DNA of 64,000 bases from Luscinia megarhynchos (GCA_034336665.1 CM067589.1:1187720-1251719); one strand, 5' to 3'. Numbered from the stretch's first letter, positions 1 to 11,499 are shown. Notes: generated by a model not told the origin, from the sequence alone. Numbers and translations are program-made.

Positions 1-1010
1 GCACTGACACCCCCATCCCACAGCCCTGCAAGGACCTGAGGATGTGCATCGGCACTGACACCCCCATCCCACAGCCCTGCAAGGACCTGAGGATGTGCAT
101 CGGCACTGACACCCCCATCCCACAGCCCTGCAAGGACCTGAGGATGTGGATTGGCACTGACATTCCCATCCCACAGCCCTGCAAGGACCTGAGGATGTGC
201 ATCAGCACCAACCAGTCCCATTCCACAGCCCTGCAAGGACCTGAGGATGTGCATCGGCACTGACACCCCCATTCCACAGCCCTGCAAGGACCTGAGGATG
301 TGCATCGGCACTGACACCCCCATTCCACAGCCCTGCAAGGACCTGAGGATGTGCATCAGCACCGACCAGTTCCATTCTATAGACCTGCAAGGATCTGAGG
401 ACATGGATCAGCACTGACCACTCCTATTCCTTGACCCCGAAAAGACCTGAGGATGTGGATCAGCACTGACACCCTCTCTCCACAGCCCTGCAAGGACCTG
501 AGGATGTGGATCACCACTGACACCCCCATTCCACAGCCCTGCAAGGACCTGAGGCCATGGATCACCCTCTCTCTGCAGCCCTGAAAGGAATCAAGGCCAT
601 GGAATCACCATTGACCCCTCAGTTCCTTCACCCTGGAAGGACCCAGGGTTGGGAATCACCACTGAGGACCCCTCTACAACCCTGAAAGGACCTGAAGATG
701 TGGATCAGCACTGACAGCCCCATTCCCTGACCGTGCAAGGACCCAAGACCATGGAATAGCACTGACATCCCCTTTTCACAACCCTGCAAGGAACCCAGGC
801 CATGGATCACCACTGACACCCTCACTCCCTGACCCTGGAAGGACCTGAGGACATGGATCACCACTGAAACCCTCTCTCCATGGCCCTGGGAGGATCCAAG
901 GCTGGAAATTACCACTGACAGCCCCATTCCCTGACCCTGCAAGGACCTCAGGCCATGGACTAGCACTGACACCCCCATTCCACAACCCTGCAAGGACCCC
1001 AGGCCATGAT
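1..1010. repeat. Minisatellite, ~57-base unit, in NFE2L1 intron
   Basis: Tandem copies of a unit containing ACAGCCCTGCAAGGACCTGA and GATGTGCATCGGCACTGAC. The copies at 1-350 are nearly identical and diverge progressively toward 1010. The array lies downstream of the only NFE2L1 coding exon in the window, so it is intronic. Open frames through it are repeat artefacts. Confidence 0.9.
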
Positions 1011-1149
1011 CAGCCCCCCAGGCCCCAGGATGTGCCAAAGGCTGCCCTGCCAAAACTACAGCAGAGCTTCCAGGGCCTGGAATTGCACCCCAACCTTCCC
1101 AAAGGTCCTGGTCCAAGCAAGAAAACCAAAACTTCCCTCCCAGTCCAGC

Positions 1150-1420
1150 TCTGCCCAGCTGGCTGGGGAGGAAAACTGAGAGAGGAGCTGGATGTGGGGA
1201 GGAAAACTGAGCAGGAACTCGAACATGGGGAGGAAAACAGAGAGGAGCTGGATCTAAGGAGGAAAACTGAGCAGGCACTGGCTCCAGGGAAGGAAAACAG
1301 AGCAGGAACTGGAACAGGGGAAGGAAAACTGAGAGAGGAGCAGGATCTGGGAGGGAAAACTGAGAGGAGCCGGCTCCTGGGGAGGAAAACTGAGAGAGGA
1401 GCTGGTTCCTGGCCAGGCTC
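1150..1420. repeat. Minisatellite, ~33-base unit (GGAGGAAAACTGAGAGGAGC)
   Basis: About eight imperfect copies of a purine-rich unit built on AGGAAAACTGAG. It lies inside the same NFE2L1 intron. The remaining sequence to 1749 is unique intron with no exon that I can recognise. Confidence 0.85.
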
Positions 1421-1749
1421 CAGCCCAGCAACCCAACCACCTGCTCCACACCTGGGCCAGGGCTCTTTCCCAACACTCCTGTTTATTTCCCAGCTGGATT
1501 GATCGCTTTCCCAATCCTCAGAGTCACATGGGGCCCTCAGCTCCTTCCCCCTCCTTTCACTGCTCCTCTGGAGCAGACAAAAAGGGAAAATCGCCCTGGA
1601 ATTACCCCCGGAGCGCTGAAACCCAGCCCTGATTCAGGATTGCGACATCCCCGAGTGCCAAACACAGCAACATCCAGAGTTCTGCTCGTTGGGAGGCCAA
1701 AACCCTCCCTTAAAACAACAAATAAAAATAAAACACTCTCTTTTCCTAC

Positions 1750-2234
1750 CTCCTTGGTGAGGTCTCCATTGACAGGCGCTGCCACAGCTCCCAGATCCTC
1801 CAGCTCTTCCCCGAAGCCCTGCTCAGCTCCGCTCTCCCTCACGGCGCCGTCCCCCGCGCCGCCGTCCTGCACGGCTCCGGGCTGCCCCCCGGACACGGAG
1901 CCCTCGGGATCCCGGTGCACCAGCCAGGCACTGACCTCGGTGCTGGGCACCTGGAACCTGTCCAGAGCCCTCACCTGGCTGAGCAGGCGGCGGGCAGTGA
2001 AGTAATAGTCCAGCTCGACGCTCTTTGGGTGGATGCCATATCCGTCCAAGGTGTTGCGCAGGTTGTGGAACTGGGTCTGGGTGTAGGCAGAGCTCTGGCC
2101 CAGGATGATCTCCCGCAGCGGGGGCAGCTGCGAGTTCAGGTAGGTGTCCACGTCCACGCGCACGCCGATGAGGCTCAGCAGGATGGTGAACTGGATCAGG
2201 CCCTCGGTGAAGTATTTCTTCAGAGAGAGCATTT
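1750..2234 (-). CDS. NFE2L1: NFE2L1 (NRF1), first coding exon; gene continues off the left edge
   Basis: NFE2L1 is an ER-anchored CNC-bZIP transcription factor. It is cleaved and released when proteasome capacity falls, and then induces proteasome subunit genes. The exon opens after a CTACCAG acceptor, two bases before an ATG at 2232-2230, and ends at a GAG/GTAGGA donor, giving 161 codons. Residues 1-30 (MLSLKKYFTEG...IGVRVDVDTY) are the N-terminal homology box with the hydrophobic ER anchor at about residues 11-24. TQTQFHNLRNTLDGYGIHPK follows. The SAWLVHRD segment puts W103-L104, the known DDI2 protease cleavage site, at exactly the mammalian position. The exon ends in the acidic segment and APVNGDLTKE. 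The later domains (degron, Neh6-like, bZIP) lie beyond base 1. Identification is from recalled family sequence and is very strong. Confidence 0.95.
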
Positions 2235-3100
2235 CTGGTAGTGGAGGGAAAAAAAAAACAAAACAAAGAGAGGAAAAACAAAGATTGAGGTTGGGAATTC
2301 CAACGAGGCGGTGGCAGAGGAGGGTGAAGCCTCCACACAACAGGTTGGGTGGGTTTGGCTTTGCTCTGCTCCACTTTCAAACAGAATCGTCTCTGCCTGC
2401 TAAAAACCAGGAGAACCTGAGGCTGGTCAGGTTTTCCCAGGCTGTTTGTGCCCCTCAAAACCTGGAGAGATCCAGGGAGGTGGGGATGAGTCCAGGAGAA
2501 AAGTTTAAAGAATGCTCCAAAAGCTTTTTTAAGTTCATCAGGGTTTGGTTTTCCTCTGAAAAGTCAAGAAATTGTTGCGTGGAGAACTGGAGAAAATCAA
2601 AGTTCAAACATGGGAACTCTCCCCAGCAGCTCCACCCTCGCCTTTCCCTTTTGTTTTTATCACGCGGAGACGCGGAATTCCATGTTCCATGTGACTTACT
2701 GTCCAAAAACTCCACATGCAGCGACCTCCTCTGTCCCCCCGCGGCGCCCCACGCTCCGGGACGGGCTCTGCTCCTTCCCGCAGCTCCTCCGTCCCTTCTC
2801 CGGCTCCTCTCCCTCTCCCTCTTCTGCTCCCGACGCTTTTTGAAGGAGCCTTTTATGAGTCAAAGGTCCCGAGCATGGGAAGGTCCAAAGACTCCAACGC
2901 TCCTGGCTGCGATTTCATCAGCAGCTGAAATGTAACCAGAGAGCAAACACGGTAACACCGGGCCACCACCCTGCTCGCACAGCGCCTGCCCCGCCGCAAA
3001 AACCCAGGGAATTTCGCTGGAATTCCCGATTTTCCTCGGCCTCGCCGGGTTACCTTCGGGGACAGCGCTGTCCACGCTTCCCCTGCCCGCGCTATTCTTA
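2235..3100. other. NFE2L1 5' intron, mostly unique
   Basis: Unique sequence between the first coding exon of NFE2L1 and its CpG-rich promoter. A perfect AP-1/CNC-type half element TGAGTCA lies at 2856-2862. No coding exon was recognised, and the exact 5' untranslated exon cannot be fixed from sequence. Confidence 0.5.
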
Positions 3101-3359
3101 GGCTGGTGCGTCAACTTCCCGCTGGCTGAAGGAATCCGCCTCCCTTTGCTTTGCTTTGCTTTGCTCAGCCCGGTTTCCAGCCGGGCCGGGGCTTTTCCAT
3201 AAAACACCGGGAGCGCTCCCGGGCCCGCCCCGCTCCCACCTCCCGCAGCGCCGGGGCGGCTCCCGCTGCGCGGGGAGAAGCGCCCGGGCCCGGAGCTTGC
3301 GGCTCCAGGATTTTGGGGGGTCCCCGATTTGGGGGGGCCCCCAGATTTTGGGGGGTTCC

Positions 3360-4130
3360 CCCAGTGGGGGCCACGTGCGCTCCCCGTTCCCCTTTTCCCG
3401 GGGCCCTTTAAGACCCCACGTGACCTCAACACCCCCCCCACACACACCCGCGCGCGCGGCGCCACGTGACCCCGCCCCACCCGCGCGCGCGCTCCCGCGG
3501 GCCTCGCCTTCCCCCCTCAGCGCCGCCCGCCCCGCCCCGCCCCGCCCCGCGCACGCCGCCGCCGCCGCCACCCCCCGTGCCCCTCCGCACGCCTCCCCCC
3601 GCACTCTCCAGCACGGATCCGCCCCCGCCGGTACCCGCCGGGCTCCGCCGCCGCTCCGGCCCCGCCGCCGCCGCCGCTCCCGCTCCCCGCCCCGGCCCAA
3701 CCGCCCCCCCCGCCCGCCTCGCGCGGCGCCGCCGCCAATCACCGCCCGCCGAGGGGAGGGAGGGAGCGAGGCGCGGGCCAATGGGGAGAGACCGGCGGAG
3801 AGTTGCTCCCGCCCTCCCGGCACCGCTTTGATTGGCAGGAGAACTGACAAATGGGAGTGCGAGGAGGCGCGGGCGGCCCTCGCGCTCGGCGCGGCTGAGC
3901 CAATGGGAAATGAGAAGCGGGATAGCGCGGCTCGCCCCTCTGTGCGGTTGATTGACAGGGCGCGCAGCCAATAGAGTGCAAAGCCCTCACTGAGTGACAG
4001 GCACATTAACCAATGAAACGACGCTCAGGGACAGCGCGCTTGAGTGACAGCAGCGCGCACCAATCGCTGCAGGGCGGCGGCACCGCCCCGTCGCGCCGCA
4101 GCCGTTGCCACGGCAACGGGCGCCCCGGGC
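3360..4130 (-). promoter_or_regulatory. CpG-island promoter of NFE2L1, possibly bidirectional
   Basis: A CpG island with no TATA box. It holds three CACGTG E-boxes (3372-3377, 3417-3422, 3463-3468), the last two in the CACGTGAC context bound by USF and MiT/TFE factors. It also holds seven NF-Y CCAAT boxes in either orientation (3735, 3778, 3831 reversed, 3900, 3968, 4010, 4060) and many GC boxes. It lies upstream of the NFE2L1 coding exon. The spread of CCAAT boxes over 330 bases and the RFX site at its right edge suggest divergent initiation. Start sites are inferred, not visible. Confidence 0.75.
4104..4117. promoter_or_regulatory. Perfect RFX X-box (GTTGCCACGGCAAC)
   Basis: Matches the palindromic X-box consensus GTNRCCNNRGYAAC at every fixed position. 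It lies 35 bases before a plus-strand ATG in a strong Kozak context (GCCGCCATGG, ATG at 4152). RFX X-boxes are typical of ciliary gene promoters, so it may drive a rightward transcript. Confidence 0.7.
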
Positions 4131-4151
4131 CCTCAGCGGGGTGAGGCCGCC

Positions 4152-4508
4152 ATGGCGGGGCCGCCACCGCCCCAGCGTCCCCGCCGAGCCGGAGGAGGCT
4201 CTTCCGAGATGGAATTGAGCCTTATTTCCCTCTGCAGCACCCGGCGCCCACCCAGAGCCGCCACAGGCCTCGGGGGTGGTGCTGCTGCTGAAGGTCCCCG
4301 TCCCCGCTGGGCCCCTGAACCACCTGGGGACCGCCGGGAGGGAGATTTGGGGGTGCTGCTCACCCCAGGTGCCCCTCAGGACGGAGATTTGGGGGTGCTG
4401 CCCACGCTGGGGGGAGGATTTGGGGTGCAGGCACCGCAATGGCCCCGGGACAGCCCCAGCCTCGGCCAGGATCGATGTTTGGTGACTTTTGGGGTGGTTA
4501 AAAGGTGA
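4152..4508 (+). CDS. Candidate divergent ORF or first exon, unrecognised
   Basis: An ATG in the context GCCGCCATGG opens a 118-residue reading frame starting MAGPPPPQRPRRAGGGSSEM inside the CpG island. The first ~45 residues are proline- and arginine-rich. After about 4300 the frame runs into a duplicated GAGATTTGGGGGTGCTGC segment and looks non-coding. It may be a real first exon with an unseen donor, or chance openness in GC-rich DNA. I recognise no family, and it does not resemble the start of COPZ2 or CBX1. Confidence 0.22.
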   Translation: MAGPPPPQRPRRAGGGSSEMELSLISLCSTRRPPRAATGLGGGAAAEGPRPRWAPEPPGDRREGDLGVLLTPGAPQDGDLGVLPTLGGGFGVQAPQWPRDSPSLGQDRCLVTFGVVKR

Positions 4509-4689
4509 GGAACAGGCTGTGGCTCTTCCAGCCGCCTCAGCTGCCCCAGCATCTCCCGCTGGATCTGTGGGAACAGAGGAGGGAAAGCGCCGCTGGCACC
4601 AGGCCCTGTGCAGGGTCATCAACCCCCGATCCACCCCAAAACCCCATAACCCAGTTAAACAGCCGGGGGCAGGGTTCAAACCCGGCACA

Positions 4690-5260
4690 GGTCGTTCACC
4701 CTTCCCCGACATGGATCCGTCTGGGGTTCCTGCCCGTTCCTGCGCCACACGGGACTCCTGCCCGATCTCCATTCCCAAATCGATCCGTGCAGGATTCCTG
4801 CCCCTTCCCACATGGATCCGTGTGGGATTCCTGCCCGTTCACCCCTTCCCACATGGATCCACCTGAGATTCCTGCTCATTTTCCCATTCCCAAATCAATC
4901 CATGTGGGATTTCTGCTCCTTCACTCCTTCCCACATGGATCCTGCACATCCCTGCTCCCTATGGGATTCTTGCCCATTCTCCCCTTCCCAAATCGATCCA
5001 TGCAGGATTCCTGCCCCTTCAATCCTTCCCCAATCAATCCAGCTAAAATTCCTGCCCATTCTCCTCTTCCCAAGTAAATCCCTGTGGGATTCCTGCCCAT
5101 CCCTGCTCCACACGGGATTCCTGCCTGTTCTCCCCTTCCCAAATTGATCCCTTTGGGATTCCTGCCCATCCCTGCTCCACGCAGAATTCCTGCCCATTCT
5201 CCCCTTCCCAAATCGATCCCCGTGGAATTCCTGCCCATCCCAAATCCGTGCCAGCAGGTG
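4690..5260. repeat. Minisatellite, ~40-base unit (ATTCCTGCCCATTC / CCAAATCGATCC)
   Basis: About 14 imperfect copies of a unit combining GGGATTCCTGCCCATTC with CCCTTCCCAAATCGATCC. Intergenic between NFE2L1 and CDK5RAP3. The flanks 4510-4690 and 5260-5560 are unique with nothing recognisable. Confidence 0.85.
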
Positions 5261-5559
5261 GGAGGCCCGGGCAGCACCACCCAGCTCCTGCCATTCCTTC
5301 CCCTGCCCATCCCAGACACTCTTCCCTGTCCCAGAAACCTGCCAGGACAAACAGGATGCCACAGACCATGGTTTATCCAAGGGGAGGAAAAAAAACACGG
5401 AAAAACCGGCGTGGGATCCGACACCTCTCAGCAGGGTGAGGCTGGTCAGGTTTTGCCAGGGTTTTCCAAGCTCTCTGTGTCCCCCAAAACCTGGAGAGAT
5501 CCAGGGATGAGTCCAGGGAGACAAGAGAAGGTGTTTGGGAGGCTGGAAGTGCCTGGATC

Positions 5560-6610
5560 CCAGAGATTTTGGGTCGTGCCCTCCCCAAACCCTCCCTGGG
5601 ATGGATTTTGGGGGTGTTTTCCACCCTAAACCCCCTCCCAGGATGAAGATTTGGGGGTGCCTTCCACCATAAACCTTCCCTGGGATGAAGATTTGGGAGT
5701 GAAGCCCACCCTAAACCTCCCTGGGATGGATTTTGGGGGGGTTTTCCACATTAAACCCATCCTGGATTGGATTTTGGAGGTGTTTTCCACCCTGAACCCT
5801 TCCCGGGTTGGATTTTTGGGTCGTGGCTCCACCGAGACAGGGCTGAATCCAAGGAAGGATTTTGGGGGGGCTGGATCCTGGAGATTTCTGAATCTCGAGC
5901 TTTGCTCTGCTCCAGCTGCTGCCTGTCCCCAATCTCAGCTGGAAATCAGCCCAGGGAACGCCCTCTGGAACGGGGAGTGCCCGGGCCACGCCCGGGAACA
6001 GCCACGGGCACGGCCCCCAAACCAGAGCTGCCCCTGTGGGCAGCTGGAGCGCCAGATTTGGGGGGATTGCCCACCCTAAACCCCCCAGGGTTGGATTTTG
6101 GGGATGTTTTCCACCCTAAACCCCCCCAGGGTTGGATTTTGAGGGTGTTTTCCACCCTAAACCCCCCCAGGGTTGGATTTTGAGGGTGTGTTCCACCATA
6201 AACCCACCTTGGGTTGGAGATTTTGGGGTGTTTTCCACCCTAAACCCCCCCGAGTTGGAATTTGGGAGTGTTGCCACCCTGAAGCCCCTCCAGGTTGAGT
6301 TTTCAGGGTGATACCCCCCCCTAAATTCTCCTCAGGTTGGATTTTAGGGGTGTTGCCCACCCTAAAGCCCCCCGGGCAGGAGATTTGGGGGTGTTGCCAT
6401 CCTAAACTCTCCCTGGGTTGGAGATTTGGGGGCGTTGCCCACCCTAAACCCATCCTGGGTTGGATTTGGGGGTCTTGCCCAGGCAGGTTGAAGATTTGGG
6501 GGGTGTTTTCCACCCTAAACCCCCCTGGGTTGGATTCTGGGGGTGTTTTCCACCCTGGGTTGAATCTGGAGGGTGTTTTCCACCCTAAACCCCCCCTCCA
6601 GGGAAAAGGG
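5560..6610. repeat. Minisatellite, ~42-base unit (CCACCCTAAACCCCC / GGTTGGATTTTGGGG)
   Basis: More than 20 diverged copies of a unit alternating TTTTGGGGGTGTTTTCCACC with CTAAACCCCCCAGGGTTGGA. About 5840-6050 is a less repetitive insert without a recognisable gene. Confidence 0.85.
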
Positions 6611-6789
6611 GGTGTCTGGCAGCCCCCCAACCCCCTCCCGTGCCTCCCCAGCACCCTGGGCAGTTTCCAGCGGCAATCCGAGCCGGGCTGTCCCTCCCGG
6701 GTTATTTTTAGTGTCCCCCAGGACTGTCTGGGGACAGCTGGCCCTGTCCCCGTGCCCACCTCGTGCCACTGAGGGGGGCACCGAGCCCC

Positions 6790-7240
6790 TTCCCCACTTT
6801 TATCCTCCTAGGGAATCTCTGCAGCCCCAAAGATTAAAGGGAAGATCTTCCCAAACAAGGCAAGGTTTGGGTGAGTCACCAGAAAATTCCAGGCTGGGAA
6901 AGGAAGCAGAGATTGGAATTATTTGGGATAAATCCAAAAGCCCCTTCCCCAAATTTTTCCCCTCAGGAAAACGCTCCAGGCCCAAAAATTAAAGCAAACG
7001 AGGGAAGATTTGGGTGAGTCACCAGAAAATTCCAGGCTGGGAGAGGTCAGGGAATGAGCTGGGAGCAGGGAATGGAGGGGTTGGGATTTTTTGGGATGAA
7101 TCCAGGAGCCCCTTCCCAGGCCTGGGGTCCACCCCCAACATTGATAATGTCCAGGGATTAATTAGGCACTAATGAAGTTTGTCCTTCATGCTCATTCCCA
7201 GCCACAATTAAAGATTTTCCTGCCCAATCCGGTGGGGGTG
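6790..7240. repeat. Diverged ~170-base tandem duplication, then unique sequence
   Basis: The segments around 6790-6960 and 6950-7110 share AGATT...GGGTGAGTCACCAGAAAATTCC and AGGCTGGGA. Each has a TGAGTCAC element (about 6870 and 7014). The rest is unique intergenic DNA with no coding signal. Confidence 0.6.
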
Positions 7241-7369
7241 GATCCAGTTCTTTCCCTCCTTGCTGTGGGGTGTTTTTGGGATATTTATGGGATTTTTTGG
7301 CTTAAATCCCAGTCTTTATGGAGTGATCATTTCCATGGGGTCCTTTGGGGCTGGGACACCCCACTCTCC

Positions 7370-7730
7370 ATGGAGACCCCCCCCAACCTTGGGACACCCC
7401 AGCACTGGGATCGCTGCCTTCCTGGGAACCCCCAGCCCTACAGACCCACCCCAAATTGGGATCACTCCCTTTTAGGGAACCCCCAGCCCTACAGACCCCA
7501 TATCCAATCCCGGAATCACCCCCTTTTTGGGAACCCCAACCCTACAGACCCCACCCCAAATTGGGATCACCCCCTTCCTGTGAGCCCTTCACCCCCCAGA
7601 CTCTGCATAGGGACCCCCTCACCCCAATTTGGTGCCCCCCCGCCTTTTTGGGAACCCCCACCCGCCTGGATTTTTTCCTTTTCCGGGTGACCCCAACCCT
7701 ACAGAGCCCCCCAGCCTGTCCAGGGCCCCC
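7370..7730. repeat. Short minisatellite (GGGAACCCCCAGCCCTACAG)
   Basis: Five to six imperfect copies of a ~55-base unit containing CCCCAAATTGGGATCACCCC and AACCCCCAGCCCTACAGACC. Intergenic, no gene. Confidence 0.75.
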
Positions 7731-7799
7731 CACGGGACCCCAAAATCCGCCCCTGTTCCCCCCGTCCAACACCGCGGCCCCGGCGCGCCTCTTTCCCGA

Positions 7800-7960
7800 C
7801 GTTCCTTGCGGCACCAGATTTATTTGCATAACCCCGCCCCTAAACTACGCCCACACCCCATAATAAGGAATGTGACCACGCCCATTCCATCATAGCCCCG
7901 CCCATCACGTCCCGCCCTCCCACGAGCATTCGCGGTCCTGCAGCGCCCCCTGCCGGTGGC
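7800..7960. promoter_or_regulatory. GC-box/octamer promoter-like module
   Basis: A sharp change of composition with an octamer ATTTGCAT, CCATAATAAGG (CArG-like but one base too long), and four or more CCCCGCCC/CCACGCCC Sp/KLF boxes, followed by CACGTCCCGCCC. It resembles a core promoter or enhancer but has no gene on either side. Function is inferred from motif density only. Confidence 0.4.
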
Positions 7961-9140
7961 TCTGGGGCAGCGTGCGGGGCCCGTCCTGACACCCCCAAAC
8001 TCCTGGGACACCCCCCAAAACAGAAACCCCCCCGGGACCCCCGTCCTGACCCCCCCAAACCAGGGACCACACCCACCTGGACCCCCTCTGAACCCCAAAA
8101 CCCGGATCCCATTCGTGACTCCCACCCTGAGCCCCCCCCAAACCACGACCCCCCTGATAGCCCCCCAATCCCAGACCCCCCACTTCGGGACCCCCCTCTG
8201 GGTCCCCTCCAATCCCAGAATCCCCTGTACCTTCACCTTGAGCCCCCCAACCCAGGACCACCCTCCCTACCCGAGACCCCCCAAAATCTCCCCCTAAAAC
8301 CCCCTCCCTCTTCTTGGGGTCCCCACAAGGCTCCTCTTGGGGACTCCCCAGTTCTTGCGACGCCCCTGAACCACCCTCAGGACCCCTCGCCCCACATCAC
8401 GGGACACCCCAAACAAGAACCCCCCCCTTGGTTCCCCCACACCCCTCTCTGGTTCCCTCCAGCCCCTCCCGCACCCCAAAACTGTCCCCTCAAAACGCGA
8501 GTGACCCCAAACTGTGCCCCCCAGACCCCCCAGCTTTGGGGGGCTTCGGAGGGGTCCTGGGCAGACCTTGATGGATGGGACCCCCCCAGAACCGGGGGGG
8601 CGCAGCTGCCGGAGCTCCCGTGTCCCCCCGAGGGGGACCCGCAGATGTCACTGCAGCTGGGACCCCCCAAAAACCCCCTGGTGTCCCCTGGCCTGGATGT
8701 CACCCCCTCAATGGGTGACAAAAGCTGGATGGGACCCCCGCCCCCTCACCCCAAAACCCGCGCTCAGTGGGACAGGAGGTGGCGGGGGTGGGACCCCCAA
8801 ACTGGAGGCACCCGGGGGTGGGGTCCCCCAAAACCCAGCCCTGTCCCCCCATCACTGGGGGGGCTCTGTGTCCCTCTGTCCCCCCCCATGGCGACCTTGG
8901 GTCACCCCCCGCTCCCTCCGCAGCCCGGGGCGACCGAGAACAAAGAGGAGGAGGAGGAGCGCGCCGGCCCCGGCGGTGACAGCTGGTGGCCCCCGGGTGA
9001 CACGGGGACAAAGGCGGCGCTGCCGGGGACAAAGGGCCGAGCGGGGAGAGGGGGGGGACAGGGCTGGGGGACAGGGCCCCACAAAAACCCCACAGCGGAG
9101 TCCGGGCTGGGTTTGGGGGGCCGGGGGCACAGAACAGGGG
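7960..9140. other. C-rich intergenic stretch without recognisable gene
   Basis: Polypyrimidine-rich plus strand with irregular CCCCCAAACC-type repeats to about 8500, then low-complexity GC-rich DNA. Open frames here are composition artefacts: proline, glycine and arginine runs with no domain. Confidence 0.6.
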
Positions 9141-9144
9141 AGGG

Positions 9145-9730
9145 GTGGTTTGGGGCGCCCCTTTTCGGGTGCCCGTTTCGGGGTGTCTGTTTCGGGGTGT
9201 TTGTTTTGGGGTGCCCGTTCTGGGGGATGGCTGTTTTGGGGTGCCCGTTTTGGGGTGCCCGTTCTGGGGATGGCTGTTTTGGGGTGTCTGTTTTGGGGTG
9301 CCCGTTTCGGGGCTGGCTGTTTTGGGGTGCCCGTTCTGGGATGGCTGTTTTGGGGTGTCCGTTTCGGGGTGTCCGTTCCGGTGTGGCACTTTTGGTGTGC
9401 CCATTTCCGCGTGCCCGTTTTGGGGCGCCCGTTTCGAGGAGCCCGTTTTGATGTGCCCATTTCGGGGATGGCTGTTTTGAGGTGCTCATTTTGAGGTGCC
9501 CATTTTGGGGTGCCCATTCCGGCGTGCCCTTTTTTTCGGGGTGCCGGTTTCGGCGTGCCCATTGAGGATGCCCGTTCCTGCGTGCTAGTTTTGGTGTGCC
9601 CATTTCAGGGTTCCCAATTTGGGGTTTCCATTTCGAGGTGCCCGTTTCGGGGTTTTTCGGGGGTGCCAATTTCGGGGTTCCCATTTCGGGGTCCCCATTT
9701 GGGGCGCCCGTTTCGGGGTTCCCCCAGCCG
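9145..9730. repeat. Minisatellite, ~18-base unit (GTTTTGGGGTGCCC)
   Basis: Roughly 30 copies of TTTTGGGGTGCCCGTTTCGG variants. The encoded peptides (WGARSGGWLFWGAR or NGHPKTGTPKQ in other frames) are repeat products, not a gene. Confidence 0.9.
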
Positions 9731-10160
9731 CAGCCATCCGTGTCTCTGTTCTCCTGCCGGCCGCGTTTTCTCTCGGACGGAAGGGGAACGGGGAAAACCC
9801 CCGGGGCCGGGGGGCTGCGGTGTTGGGGTGCCGAAAAGGGAAACCCGGGCCCCCCCAAACATTGGGGACCCCCAGGCTGCTCCGGCTGGGCCGGGGTCCA
9901 GCATGTCCCCCCTCCCCGCGCGGAGCTGTCGCTGTCGCAGCCGCGGTGACACATCGGTGACACATCGGTGACACATCGCTCCCCGGGGCGCGGGGGCAGC
10001 TGCGGCCCCGCTCCGCGCTGATTTAACGAGGAAATTTGGGGGCCGTGGAGCAGCTGCAGCGCCTGCCCTGGGGAAGGAGGGGGACAGGCGGCGGGGGGCT
10101 CGGGGGGGTCCCTCTGCTGTCCCCACCCCTCTGGGGACCCCAGGAGCGGCTGCTTGGTCC
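9730..10160. other. GC-rich unique intergenic segment
   Basis: Contains a threefold GTGACACATCG repeat at about 9946-9978 and otherwise unique GC-rich DNA. No coding or RNA gene recognised. Confidence 0.5.
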
Positions 10161-10164
10161 TGAA

Positions 10165-10480
10165 AATTTGGCTGAGAGGGGATGGAGAGGGTGAGGAGAG
10201 GGAGGAGCGCACCGAGAGGGGAGAGGGGTTTGGGGGTTCGGGGATGAGAGGGGAGAGTGGGGGAAGACATCGCGGAGGGAAGGATGGGGAGAGGGATGGA
10301 TGGATGGAGGGATGGGCAAGAGGGGATGGAGAGAGGGATGGAGAGAGGGATGGACGGAGAGACTGGGGAGAAATGGAAGGATGGGGGAGAGGGATGGAGA
10401 GGAGGATGGATAAGGGATGGAGAGAGGGATGGGGAGAGGGGTACGGGGAGAAATTGAGGAGGAATGAAAGGATGGGGAGA
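10165..10480. repeat. Purine-rich minisatellite (GGATGGAGAGAG)
   Basis: Irregular tandem GGAGAGGGATGGA units on the plus strand. Intergenic. Confidence 0.85.
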
Positions 10481-10649
10481 GGGAGTGCGCAGGACAGGCA
10501 GGGCCGGGTGGCGCGGGGGTGGCCGCGGGGACAGTTGGGGACAGCGGGAGGGGCCCCGGAGCCGCCCCGCAGCTGGTGGGACCCCGGGGGCGCCCCCGGC
10601 CCGCGCTAATGGAGCGAGCGCGGCTGTCAGGGGCGCAGGGACAGGGCTG

Positions 10650-10700
10650 GGACAGATGGAGGGACATTAATTGGTAATTAAATCCCTCCCTGGCAGGTGA
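10650..10700. promoter_or_regulatory. Homeodomain-type AT island (ATTAATTGGTAATTAAA)
   Basis: An AT-rich island at 10667-10684 with overlapping TAAT/ATTA cores inside DNA of over 70% GC. A second island, GTAATTAATGAGCCCGTTAAT, lies at about 11353. Both could be homeodomain-binding elements. There is no direct evidence of function. Confidence 0.3.
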
Positions 10701-11499
10701 GATGGAGCAGCAGCCGGCCGGGGAGGGGGAGGGGAGGTGACACCGCCGAGGGGGAGGTGACACCGCCGGGTCCCCATTCCCGGTCCTGTCCCGTCCCTTT
10801 GTCTGGAGCAAATCCAGCCCTGACCCGCCCAGGCCGGTGACAGCCACAGCACGGCAGGGACACGGACCCGTGAGGGACCCCGGCTTTTTGGGGGGGCTGG
10901 GACTGCAGGTCCCTCCTGCCCCTCCTGTCCTTGTCCCCTCCGTGCACACCCACCAGTCTTTGTCCCGCCCACCCGCGTGTCCCTTTGGTCCGTGTCCCCT
11001 CTTTCCATGTCCCCTCCATCCCCACATCCCCAATCCCAATTTCCCTCCATCTCTGATCCCCATTTCCTCCATCCCCAACCCCAGTTTCCCCACATCCCGG
11101 GGGTCCCGGGGGGGGTCGAGCCGGGGTCCCGGTCCCCGCTGTGGGGGAGGGTCCGGCCGGAGGTTAAAGGCGCTTTATGGCCCGAGCCCTCCCCAGATGC
11201 CATCCCTACTGGTGACACTGGGGACGGGGACCCCCAGAGCCCCCGGACCCCCCTCCCGGAGCCCCCCCGGAGCCCCCCGGAGCCCCCCGGAGCCCCCCCG
11301 GGACCCTCCGGGGCTCCCGGCTCCGTGCGCGGCCGGCAGCGACAGGCGGCGGGTAATTAATGAGCCCGTTAATCACCGTTAGCGGCGTAATGAGGGGCTG
11401 CCCGAAGTGCGGCTGTCACCGAGCGGGGAGGGGGGGCGGGGACAGGGGCGGGGACACCCCCAGCCCCGTGGGGACCCCCAGCCCCGGGTGGGGGGGGGT

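Noticed and set aside
1..1010. CRISPR-like regular repeats
   Set aside because: There are no unique spacers. The units abut and drift gradually, as in vertebrate minisatellites, and the DNA is clearly eukaryotic.
3156..3974. 272- and 302-codon arginine/proline-rich frames over the NFE2L1 promoter
   Set aside because: CpG-island composition effect on both strands at once. CCAAT boxes and E-boxes fill the region, and no family is recognised.
4620..4700. tRNA T-arm-like GGGTTCAAACCCGG
   Set aside because: The flanks do not form an acceptor stem, anticodon arm or A box, so it is a chance match.
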